In this document: positions 54,450 through 62,161 of the stretch, in pieces | Layout: each line of letters begins with the position of its first letter | How positions within the stretch are numbered: position 1 is the first letter of the stretch | Assembly (NCBI GenBank): GCA_017302895.1 | Contig: JAFLBV010000001.1 | Coordinates: 620,001 to 684,000, forward strand | Length of the DNA: 64,000 nt | From: Ignavibacteria bacterium | GTDB taxonomy: Bacteria > Bacteroidota > Ignavibacteria > Ignavibacteriales > Ignavibacteriaceae | Direction: 5' to 3' | Position numbers and translations under genes: made by a program | The notes under the pieces: generated by a model | Told to the model about the DNA's origin: nothing | Databases searched by the model: none | What the model saw: only the letters and a program-made list of their open reading frames with translations

Positions 54450-57062
54450 TTAACGGAGCAACATCATTTTGCGTGTGGAAGTAAATTTCCCGGATGTCAT
54501 CCGGCAGAAGTATAACCCGCTCGGAAGGTTTTCCGCCTTGAAGCTCACCTTATAGTTGCCTGCCTCCTGTACGCCATCAGCCAGAGTAATGATTCTCTCT
54601 CCAAGAGCGTTGTAAATCGAGATATTCACCTCACCGGTCACGGGCATCGCGTAACTGATTACAGTCTCAGGGTTGAAAGGATTCGGGAAGTTTTGATAGA
54701 GTGCAAACTCTGTCGGCAATCCAAATTCAACTTTTATTTCTGCAGAATATTCAAAACTGCCATCTGTGTCAATTTGTTTCAGACGATAGAAAACGGTACC
54801 GTTTACAGAAGGCTGATCGGTGAAGGAATAGTACTTTGGAGAGTTGGTGGTGTAGTGACCCTCAATGAAGGCGATCTTCTGCCACTGTGATCCCGGAGTT
54901 TTCCTTTCCACTTCGAAACCGGCGTTCATGATCTCTGTTTTTGTCTCCCAGTTCAGAAATACCTTTATTCCGGTTACAGATGCAGAAAAATTCACAAGTT
55001 CAACAGGAAGAGGATTGTCTGAATCAGCAGCAGTCCAAATAGAAAAAGCATCAATTGCTGTAAGTGTAACCTTGTTATTGTCCACATCCACAGTACCATT
55101 CATTTTAGTCCAGTCAGTACCGCTGTTTGTTGACTTGAAGAGGACGAGTTTACTTTCGGTCACGGAACCAAGTTCGAGTGAATTATAGTTAAAAACAAGC
55201 GTGGCATTCAAACCGGTATTGGTTGTCGGAGTAATATCATACCATCTCAACACACTCCCTGTACCGTGAGCAATCCTCGAGAAGTGCCCGCGACTGATAG
55301 TAGTATATCCCATATTTGCCGACGAGGTGATTAGAGCTCCAAGTCCTGCAACATTCTCGGAAGTGATGTTGGAGAGGGTCCTGCTTGCAGAGATACTCCC
55401 GGTGGTTCCGAAGAGCCTGCCTGATCCTTCAACAAGATATCCTGTGGATCCAAGAGAAATCTGCTGTCCATTGAGGTTGAGGTCGCTTTCGAGTACAAAA
55501 TTCCCGGCTATGGAGAGAGCCGAACCAAGTACAGGCGCAGAACCTGAAGAGACCAAAAGATTGTTTACTGCCGGTGTGCCACTAAAATTCAATTCGTTTC
55601 CCAGATTCCACTTGTAGGCACCTGCATTTTGAGTGTTATCAGGAGCGGTACCGAGACTCCAGTTCGCAGAGTTTGTCCAGGCAGTGCTTTCAGAACCGAT
55701 CCAGGTATTGTAAGCATAGGAAGTCACACGATCAGTTGCCGGTTCCATATTTACCATGGTTCCGTTCTGTGCGTTTGAAGAGAGATCATAAACCGTAGTG
55801 CCTTCTCTTTCTTCGAAACGATAGTATGCCTTCAGGTTGGTTTCATCACCTCTGAGGGGACGCATCATATTGTCCCTGATCTCCTGAGCCGAGCGGGCAA
55901 CCGACCAGATTCTAACTTCATCCACCTTACCAAGGAAATAATTATCTACGATCCCTATCCTGAAGTCTGTTGTGTTTACCGGCGTTTTACCCGAGGCACC
56001 TGTATAATTCATCTCCTCTTTCCCGTTTACATACAAACGGTAATTGGTGCCATCAAAAGTAGTTGCAATGTGATTCCACCGGTTCATTGTGAGTGGATTA
56101 CTGGTGGTAAGTTCGCTGTACCAGGTGGTGCCGTTACCAAATCCAAAGTGAACATTCAGTCCGTATGTATAAATACTTGGAGTTCTGGAGGGTGGTGACC
56201 CCGGATGATAGCCAATTATACCGCGATACTGCAACGATGCATCAGTTGGATAGATCCATACTTCCTCCGTGAAAGATGATCCAATGGCAGTACTGAGAGT
56301 TGCAGAAATGTATTCAGCTCCGTCAAAATCAATTGCATGCGTTGGATCCGCGAAACAACCTGAGGCTTTCCAGACCGGACCGCTGACAAGGTTACCATCG
56401 GTAGTACCGCCGGTTTTATTATCAGAAACAGTGGTTCCCAAACCGTTACTCATTTTGTAGTAAACAAGAAGGCTGTCTTCACTACCGGTCAGTTCTTTAT
56501 ACATGTACCTTTTTATTTCTTCGGCAGTTCTGCCCGTTTTCCAGAACCTGAACTCGTCTATTTTCATATTCGCGCTTCCATCGCCAGACCAGTTACTTTT
56601 ACCGATAAAGTTTGATGAACGGGATATAGCCCTTAGACCGCTTGTTGCAACTTCCCCTATGAGCAATCCGTTCATATACATTCTGGCATACCCGCTGGAA
56701 CAAGCCAACGCAATGTGCGTCCATTGATTCAGGGGTATTTGTGTATTTCCCGAAACCCCGCTTGTGAACAGATTGTTATTGTAAATTTCAAACCGGGGAT
56801 ACTCATTAGTCCCCCGCAACGAGAGAATCACATTGTTTGAACTGGGGCCGTTGGCAAAGTCAATGAGTCGCTTTTGAAATCCGGCATCCCGCAGGTATAC
56901 CCATGCTTCAATAGTATAGGTATTGTCATCGAAATATACTCCGTCAGGCAGGTCGATATAGTCATCGGTGCCATCCAAATCGACTGCATAACCGCCGATC
57001 TGCGCAAGCAGGTGACCAGAAAAAGCCAACAGTACAAACAAAATCAGTGAAATTCTTTTCAT
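54450..57062 (-). CDS. Secreted protein with two LamG domains and type IX sorting domain
   Basis: 870 residues: signal peptide (1-20), LamG 1 (about 25-215: YTIEAWVYLRDAGFQKRLIDF, WTHIALACSSGYARMYMNGLL, MKIDEFRFWKTGRT), LamG 2 (about 240-425: FTEEVWIYPTDAS, WNHIATTFDGTNYRLYVNGKE, GKVDEVRIWSVARS), a beta-rich region with NLLVSSGSAPVLGSALSIAGNFVLESD-type strands, the fibronectin-like spacer, and the sorting tail (FPNPFNPETVISYAMPVTGE, LPSGLYFCRMTSG). Architecture suggests a surface adhesin or glycan binder. Related to its neighbour at 51869 through the LamG domain and the shared spacer tract. Confidence 0.9.
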   Translation of the reverse strand: MKRISLILFVLLAFSGHLLAQIGGYAVDLDGTDDYIDLPDGVYFDDNTYTIEAWVYLRDAGFQKRLIDFANGPSSNNVILSLRGTNEYPRFEIYNNNLFTSGVSGNTQIPLNQWTHIALACSSGYARMYMNGLLIGEVATSGLRAISRSSNFIGKSNWSGDGSANMKIDEFRFWKTGRTAEEIKRYMYKELTGSEDSLLVYYKMSNGLGTTVSDNKTGGTTDGNLVSGPVWKASGCFADPTHAIDFDGAEYISATLSTAIGSSFTEEVWIYPTDASLQYRGIIGYHPGSPPSRTPSIYTYGLNVHFGFGNGTTWYSELTTSNPLTMNRWNHIATTFDGTNYRLYVNGKEEMNYTGASGKTPVNTTDFRIGIVDNYFLGKVDEVRIWSVARSAQEIRDNMMRPLRGDETNLKAYYRFEEREGTTVYDLSSNAQNGTMVNMEPATDRVTSYAYNTWIGSESTAWTNSANWSLGTAPDNTQNAGAYKWNLGNELNFSGTPAVNNLLVSSGSAPVLGSALSIAGNFVLESDLNLNGQQISLGSTGYLVEGSGRLFGTTGSISASRTLSNITSENVAGLGALITSSANMGYTTISRGHFSRIAHGTGSVLRWYDITPTTNTGLNATLVFNYNSLELGSVTESKLVLFKSTNSGTDWTKMNGTVDVDNNKVTLTAIDAFSIWTAADSDNPLPVELVNFSASVTGIKVFLNWETKTEIMNAGFEVERKTPGSQWQKIAFIEGHYTTNSPKYYSFTDQPSVNGTVFYRLKQIDTDGSFEYSAEIKVEFGLPTEFALYQNFPNPFNPETVISYAMPVTGEVNISIYNALGERIITLADGVQEAGNYKVSFKAENLPSGLYFCRMTSGKFTSTRKMMLLR
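54729..54932 (-). repeat. Near-identical tract shared with 52150-52353
   Basis: Second copy of the ~200-nt tract, 2.6 kb from the first and in the same orientation; suggests gene conversion or recent domain transfer between the two cargo genes. Confidence 0.75.
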
Positions 57063-57464
57063 TTTATTCTCCTTCTCTTAAGCGAGCACCCCTGTCGTCT
57101 CACCACGAAAAAAGTCATCACTCAATAAAAATTGATGGTCGATGACACACAGTTAGGGATTGGAGATTAAAAACAAGAGACGGGAAGAACAGTTTTTGCA
57201 AAATTGCAGATAAGACTGTCCACCACGGTCAGATGATGATGATTAGAAAGGCGACTAAAGCATTTGGAGAAGAAAGCACCCAAAAGTGCAACGGGTTAAA
57301 CAGGTTTCTCCGGAAAATAACCCTCACGATTATACAAACTCCACCATAAACCACGGGCAAGTGAAATAAATACCCGGGAGTAAAAATAATTATAAATTAT
57401 AAAAAAACAAGTATTATTGATCACATTTACTGAATTATTTTTGACCCGGTCAATAAAATTTCAT
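57063..57464. other. Intergenic stretch between LamG gene and serine hydrolase
   Basis: 402 nt with no credible ORF, repeat or RNA. The part next to the LamG gene start (57063-57130) should carry its promoter; the part from about 57365 is very AT-rich (ATAATTATAAATTATAAA) and follows the serine hydrolase stop. Confidence 0.5.
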
Positions 57465-58577
57465 TTAAATATCCCCTATCGCTCTTATCACACTATCCCA
57501 AACACCGAGACCGCCTGAACTGTTTGTCATAATAACAATTCCTGAACCTTTTTTGCGGTTAAACTGCGAGTAGCATTTGAATCCTGAACCATTGGCACCG
57601 CTGTGGTAGCAGATATCCCCCTCGAGAGTGGAATCGATTACCCAGCCAAGCCCACGAAAGGTCTCAATGCCGTTTGATTTACCGGGCCTGACCTGTGGTT
57701 CTCTGGTCGTTACTTTTATTTGGGGAGTGAGCATCTGATCGATATACCCTGACGCGAGGGCATCTCCACCGGAACGGTCATTCGCCATCACATCCAGAAG
57801 GAACAAAGCGTAGTCCCTCCCTGAACAGTAGAGGGAATAGCCCGCATTTGCTCTCTTGTACGAGGTTTTCTGCTTGAAATTGCCGGAAGTGTCGTGACCC
57901 GAAGCCAGCCTTGTCTCAAATTCGGGTAGATACACAAAACTCGAATTCCTCATCAGATTTCTGTCGAACAGAGTTTCCTTTGCCAACACTTCGAGAGATT
58001 TTCCGGTTATTTTCTCGACAACTTTTTGAAGGTAATACATCCCTTCACCCGAGTAGCCGAATTTTGTGCCTGGTTCAAACTCAACGGGTAGATAACCGTT
58101 CTCTTCATCATCACCCTGACGCCAGTTGGGCAGACCGGAAGTGTGTGAGAGGAGCATCCTTGCCGTAATCTTCTTTCTTAATTCCTGCCCCTGAAATGCG
58201 GGATCGTCAAAAATCGTCCAGACCGGAGTATCAAGTCGAAGATTTCCCGATTCGACCTGCTTCATCGCAAGATATGAGAACACAGGTTTCGTCATCGAAC
58301 AGGCTTCAAACATCGTTTCATCTGTCACGGGTTCATTCGTTTGCACATCCTTTACTCCAAAACCGCGCGAATATACTATTTTGTTATCCCTGATAAGAAC
58401 CAAAGATACTCCGGGCACCTTAAACTCTTTTTGAAATGCCGGTATCATGCTGTCTACTTTGGCTATTATTTCACGGGTGGATTTCCAGTCTTGTCCGTAT
58501 GTTTCAAGACCAAAAGTCCAAAGAATTATAACAGAAAATAAAATCATGCCGAAACCCGGGAAGCGTCTCCACATCAT
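57465..58577 (-). CDS. Secreted serine hydrolase, class C beta-lactamase/peptidase fold
   Basis: About 370 residues when started at the ATG at 58577, which has AGGAGA 8 nt upstream and overlaps the preceding stop codon; a longer in-frame start at 58619 lies inside the upstream gene and is unlikely. A signal peptide (hydrophobic about 6-24) precedes the catalytic domain with the nucleophile motif SMTK (in FEACSMTKPVFSY), the second motif YSG (FGYSGEGMYYL, where YxN is usual) and HSGANGSG as the third box. These proteins are D-Ala-D-Ala carboxypeptidase, esterase or lactamase relatives; activity cannot be chosen. Translationally coupled to the D-cysteine desulfhydrase-like gene. Confidence 0.88.
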   Translation of the reverse strand: MMWRRFPGFGMILFSVIILWTFGLETYGQDWKSTREIIAKVDSMIPAFQKEFKVPGVSLVLIRDNKIVYSRGFGVKDVQTNEPVTDETMFEACSMTKPVFSYLAMKQVESGNLRLDTPVWTIFDDPAFQGQELRKKITARMLLSHTSGLPNWRQGDDEENGYLPVEFEPGTKFGYSGEGMYYLQKVVEKITGKSLEVLAKETLFDRNLMRNSSFVYLPEFETRLASGHDTSGNFKQKTSYKRANAGYSLYCSGRDYALFLLDVMANDRSGGDALASGYIDQMLTPQIKVTTREPQVRPGKSNGIETFRGLGWVIDSTLEGDICYHSGANGSGFKCYSQFNRKKGSGIVIMTNSSGGLGVWDSVIRAIGDI

Positions 58578-59602
58578 TTTTTCATCTCCTGTACCTCTTC
58601 GACACTGTACTTCCGGCATTTTTCGTATTCTCCATACAAGAGTGTATCTGAAAACACCTCGGGCATCCCGCCGGTGTGGAGGAATATCACAGGTTCCTCC
58701 CTGTTCAACACCCCCTTAACCGCGAGATCAAACAGCCCCGCCATAGCTTTGCCGGTATATACCTGATCGACTATAATCCCTTCGAGCATGGCACAAACCT
58801 CCGCTGCATCTTTCGCAATTTTGATATGCTTTGCGTATTCCTCGTGGTAACAGTCATAGACAAAAAACTCTCTTTTCGACAGGGCAGGGTCAGCATCGAT
58901 TAACAGGGCAGCCTCCCTCATCAATTCCCTTGTCCTTCTGTAGATGTCCTCTTTAGTACGGGAAACACTGATTCCATATACCTCTGCTCCGGGCAGGAAA
59001 AGTGCAACTCCCAAAACAGTTCCGGCAAGAGTTCCGCATGAACCAACGGGACAAAATATCTGCACCTTGTCATCCTCGAGTTGACCTCTCAACTCTTCCA
59101 TGGCTTTTACATATCCAAGCGTTCCGAGGGGAGTTGAGCCACCGAGAGGAAGCGCATACGGCTTTTTACCGGCTGCCTTCAGTTCGTCGCACCACTTCAT
59201 TTGAAGCGTCTGAAGATCATCATCCTCATCACTTCCGGAAATATATCTGATATCGGCACCAAAAAGGGTATCGAGAAGCAGATTCCCCTTAAATTCAGTA
59301 AAATCTTTTCCACCGAGAACCAGTTTGACATCAATTCCGAGTTTCCGGCAGGCTGCGGCGGTCATTCTTGCATGGTTCGATTGCTGTCCTCCCACCGTGA
59401 TTATTGTGTCATACCCGCCTGCAACTATGCTTGCGAGTTCAAATTCAAGTTTCCTGGCTTTATTGCCCCCCATCGCCAGACCAGTCAGATCATCCCTCTT
59501 AAAAAGAAAAGACTTCAGCCCGAGATGTGCAGCAAGTTTTTCGGCGGGCTCCAGTGGAGTTGGGAGATTGGCCAACGGGAGTCTGTTTATTTTTTCAAAC
59601 AT
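58574..59602 (-). CDS. D-cysteine desulfhydrase / ACC deaminase family PLP enzyme
   Basis: 342 residues of the fold-II PLP family that contains ACC deaminase and D-cysteine desulfhydrase. The PLP lysine is in MGGNKARKLEF, with VGGQQSNHARMTAAA and the phosphate loop CPVGSCGTLAG. Two positions separate the activities: ACC deaminase has Tyr-Glu and Leu where this protein reads VYTGKAM (Thr for Glu) and FLHTGGMP (Thr for Leu). By that established distinction it is a D-cysteine desulfhydrase or a related D-amino-acid lyase rather than an ACC deaminase. The serine hydrolase gene downstream overlaps it by 4 nt. Confidence 0.85.
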   Translation of the reverse strand: MFEKINRLPLANLPTPLEPAEKLAAHLGLKSFLFKRDDLTGLAMGGNKARKLEFELASIVAGGYDTIITVGGQQSNHARMTAAACRKLGIDVKLVLGGKDFTEFKGNLLLDTLFGADIRYISGSDEDDDLQTLQMKWCDELKAAGKKPYALPLGGSTPLGTLGYVKAMEELRGQLEDDKVQIFCPVGSCGTLAGTVLGVALFLPGAEVYGISVSRTKEDIYRRTRELMREAALLIDADPALSKREFFVYDCYHEEYAKHIKIAKDAAEVCAMLEGIIVDQVYTGKAMAGLFDLAVKGVLNREEPVIFLHTGGMPEVFSDTLLYGEYEKCRKYSVEEVQEMKK

Positions 59603-59662
59603 TTTGATCTCTGAATAATTGTTAAATGATCAGTCAAAAATAAAAAGAACTGGGGAGGGATT

Positions 59663-60721
59663 TCAATTAAAAGCCCCCAGGACATCCGACATAATGAGGT
59701 TCATGGTTGCCATCCACTGTTGATTCGCAACAGAGGATCCAACACCGCTCCATTTATTGGTCGCCACGATCACCAGTTTATAGTCCGGTACAACCACGAT
59801 AAACTGCCCTCCCCAACCGTTCGCGAAAGCATACTTCCCTTTTGAACCTTCCCCAGTCCACCAGCCAAATCCGTATCCGTTTGCATAATTCATCGTGTTG
59901 TCTGCAATGGAAATCTGGTGAGCTTTCAATCGGGTGATCCATTCCTGAGAGACTATTCTTCGTCCCATATACTCACCCTTGTCGAGAATCAAATTTCCGA
60001 TTTTTATCATCTCGCGGGGCGTAAGTTCCAATCCGGCGCCACCGTTGTTGTAACCTTGCCGGTCTGTCTGCCAGTTTCTCGCACCCATTTCAAGTCTTTC
60101 AAAGAAATGAATATTTGCAAATTCGAGGGTTTGCATTTTGGCAGCACGGGAAATAATCACCGACAGGATATGCAAAGCTGCAGAGTTATAAGTAAAAGTC
60201 AGTCCCGGTAACGAAGTTAACGGCTTTGCAAAAAGATATTGAACCTGATTTTCAGCAAGCACCCAGTTGTTGTAACCGAATTCAGAATTTAGCTCATTCC
60301 ACTCGAAACCGCTGCTCATCGAGAGGAGATGGCCAATGGTGATGTTCCCTTTTTCAGTTGAGAGATCGGGAACCAGGGGCCTGATAAAGCTGTCGATTGG
60401 CTGTTCTGAAGATTTAATCAATCCCTTATCGATTGCAATTCCCGTCAGAATGGCAACCACACTTTTTGTTACAGATCTTACATCATGCGTAAGATCAGCG
60501 CCGCCACCGTTAAAATACGCCTCTTTTACTATCGTTCCATTTCTGGAGACAACAAGACTTTTAAGATTTGTCATACCGGCTGCCCGTGAAAAAGCTGCGT
60601 CAAGTTTTGTCTGATCCACCGGTTCTACAGGATTGGAGGAGTTCTCCTTTGAGCAGGATAAATTGAGGATCACAAAAAGAAAAAGAAGGGAAATTTTAAC
60701 TGAATTAATGAGATTTTTCAT
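59663..60721 (-). CDS. Lipoprotein serine hydrolase, beta-lactamase-like
   Basis: About 352 residues from the ATG at 60721, chosen because it begins a normal lipoprotein signal (MKNLINSVKISLLFLFVILN then LSC, the lipid-bearing Cys); the longer frame to 60775 has no such sense. The catalytic motif SVTK (RSVTKSVVAIL), YNS (FTYNSAALHILS) and a C-terminal GWGGQF box in place of HxG place it with 6-aminohexanoate-dimer-hydrolase-like and class C esterases. After the Cys comes a short Asn/Ser/Pro linker. Anchored at a membrane facing the periplasm or outside. Substrate unknown. Confidence 0.87.
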   Translation of the reverse strand: MKNLINSVKISLLFLFVILNLSCSKENSSNPVEPVDQTKLDAAFSRAAGMTNLKSLVVSRNGTIVKEAYFNGGGADLTHDVRSVTKSVVAILTGIAIDKGLIKSSEQPIDSFIRPLVPDLSTEKGNITIGHLLSMSSGFEWNELNSEFGYNNWVLAENQVQYLFAKPLTSLPGLTFTYNSAALHILSVIISRAAKMQTLEFANIHFFERLEMGARNWQTDRQGYNNGGAGLELTPREMIKIGNLILDKGEYMGRRIVSQEWITRLKAHQISIADNTMNYANGYGFGWWTGEGSKGKYAFANGWGGQFIVVVPDYKLVIVATNKWSGVGSSVANQQWMATMNLIMSDVLGAFN

Positions 60722-60927
60722 TTTTTCATCTCTTGTTTGTGAACGAAGCTGATATCGCTTCATCCGGTCAAACATAATAAAATTTAAAGATGACTAAAAT
60801 TACAAAATATTTTTTGTAATACAATCCAGGAGGGGAGGAGGGGGCAATGTTTCGTTTGATCCTCAAGATCACTTAGAAATGAAATGATGTGCCCTTTTTC
60901 ATTCAGTAGAATCTGAGATTAGTAATT

Positions 60928-61155
60928 TCATATCGCGATTTTTTTTCGGTGTTCCCTTTCAGCGGCAAAAGCCAGACACGCCAGAATATCGTCATGGGTT
61001 AATTCAGGAAAATCTTCAAGTATCTCCTGCATTGTCATTCCTGAAGCAAGCCAGCTCAATACATCATAGACGCTGATTCTGGTATCTCTCACACAAGGTT
61101 TACCAAATCGTTTTTCGCTCTGAATTGTTATGATATCATCATATTTCATTTTCAA
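60928..61155 (-). CDS. DUF433 protein
   Basis: 75 residues (or 73 from the second ATG). The DUF433 signature is clear: KRFGKPCVRDTRISVYDVLSWLASGMT, then EILEDFPELTHDDILACLAFAAERE. DUF433 proteins are winged-helix antitoxin-like proteins usually followed by a DUF5615 PIN-type toxin; the ~200 nt downstream contain no such gene, so this is an orphan. Small and AT-flanked. Confidence 0.88.
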   Translation of the reverse strand: MKMKYDDIITIQSEKRFGKPCVRDTRISVYDVLSWLASGMTMQEILEDFPELTHDDILACLAFAAEREHRKKIAI

Positions 61156-61400
61156 GTCTCGTATTGAATTAAATTACATCCAAAACCACTAAATTTCAGA
61201 TACAATATAAAAAATACACAGTAATTGATTTAATCCTCTTTGGATTCTCCCGACAGAATAGCCTCTGCAGAACCCGCTGGTTTCGGCCTGGTTGCTACCA
61301 TTCATCATTAAATTAGTGTTAATTCTGTATAAAAATTAGTAGATCTACTAATTTATTTTTAATTTTGGATAGTATAATTTCGTAATCTTCCCGGTTTAAT

Positions 61401-61673
61401 ATGAGCGACTCTCTTGTAATAATCGTAACGCTTGTCTTTTTTATAGTTGTCCCACCCGTCAGTATTGCTCTCTTCAGGAAGCAGAAAGACTCTTATCTCG
61501 ACCCCGAAACTATCGAGAACATGTCGATTAATCCCGATCTGGTTGCTTTCGAAGATGAATCACGGGTAGATGAGAATTCTGAAACAGAGGATTCTGATAA
61601 TGTTGAAATCGAGCGCGAACCTCCCAAACATAAGTTTTCGCGAAAAACCAATCCCAAGCACCACTTCAAATAA
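61401..61673 (+). CDS. Small membrane-anchored protein ending NPKHHFK
   Basis: 90 residues: membrane helix at about 4-24, basic RKQK, then an acidic disordered tail with EDESRVDENSETEDSD, ending RKTNPKHHFK. It parallels the protein at 25604 in length, topology, acidic middle and the last residues. Family not recognised. A terminator hairpin follows at 61699. Confidence 0.7.
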   Translation: MSDSLVIIVTLVFFIVVPPVSIALFRKQKDSYLDPETIENMSINPDLVAFEDESRVDENSETEDSDNVEIEREPPKHKFSRKTNPKHHFK

Positions 61674-61698
61674 TTGGATAGTTGAGGTATTTAAAACA

Positions 61699-61729
61699 AA
61701 AAAGCCCTCAGATTTCTCTGAAGGCTTTT
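61699..61729. terminator. Terminator between small membrane gene and tRNA-Lys
   Basis: AAAAGCC-TCAGA and TCTGA-GGCTTTT form a two-part stem around TTTC with one bulge each side and A/T tracts on both flanks; it can serve both converging transcripts. Confidence 0.8.
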
Positions 61730-61733
61730 CTTG

Positions 61734-61805
61734 TGAGCACGGGTGGGCTCGAACCACCGACCCTCTGCTTAAAAGGCAGATGCTCTACCCCTGAGCTACG
61801 TGCCC
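61734..61805 (-). tRNA. tRNA-Lys (anticodon TTT)
   Basis: On the minus strand the 72 nt fold as a full cloverleaf: acceptor GGGCACG/CGTGCTC, D stem GCTC/GAGC, anticodon stem TCTGC/GCAGA with loop CTTTTAA, T stem GGTGG/CCACC with TTCGAGC loop, discriminator A. The anticodon TTT reads Lys codons. CCA is not encoded. Confidence 0.95.
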
Positions 61806-61828
61806 AACAAACAATAAAAAACTTTTTC

Positions 61829-61887
61829 GGCCCGAACCACCGACGCTTCCGATAAATCGGAATGCTCTACCCCTGAGCTACGTGCCC
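61829..61887 (-). pseudogene. tRNA-like remnant next to tRNA-Lys
   Basis: Read on the minus strand, the first 26 nt are identical to the neighbouring tRNA-Lys (acceptor 5' arm and whole D arm). The anticodon region is different (TTCCG-ATTTAT-CGGAA, with a six-base loop) and after GTCGGTGGTTCGGGCC the T stem and 3' acceptor strand are missing. It cannot make a cloverleaf and looks like a truncated, diverged tandem duplicate or a recombination scar. Confidence 0.75.
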
Positions 61888-62161
61888 AACTACAACTTTG
61901 AATAAAAAATCAAAATTAGCTTACAAATATAAGCACATGGAAAATAAATTCAAAATGTTTTTTTAGCGTCAGTCGTTATTTAAAGAGGTCTATTTGAAAA
62001 AATAGTGGCAAAAGATTGAAGTGTTCAATTTGAAAGGGGGAAAAGATAGAATTCGAGAAGCATCATAGCCGGAAATTTGGACGATATAATGCGATTTTAG
62101 AAGATATCTCCCGACTGCTCCTGTGAACACAAACCATTAACAATAAGGAATCTTTTCAATG

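Noticed and set aside
58574..59602. Link between the ACC-deaminase-family gene and the ethylene-receptor-like fusion
   Set aside because: Active-site positions read Thr and Thr (VYTGK, HTGG) where ACC deaminase has Glu and Leu, so it is more likely a D-cysteine desulfhydrase; it is also about 36 kb away.
61735..61887. tRNA-Lys duplication as a phage or island attachment site
   Set aside because: The duplicated part is the 5' half, whereas integrases normally duplicate the 3' end; no integrase gene is near.
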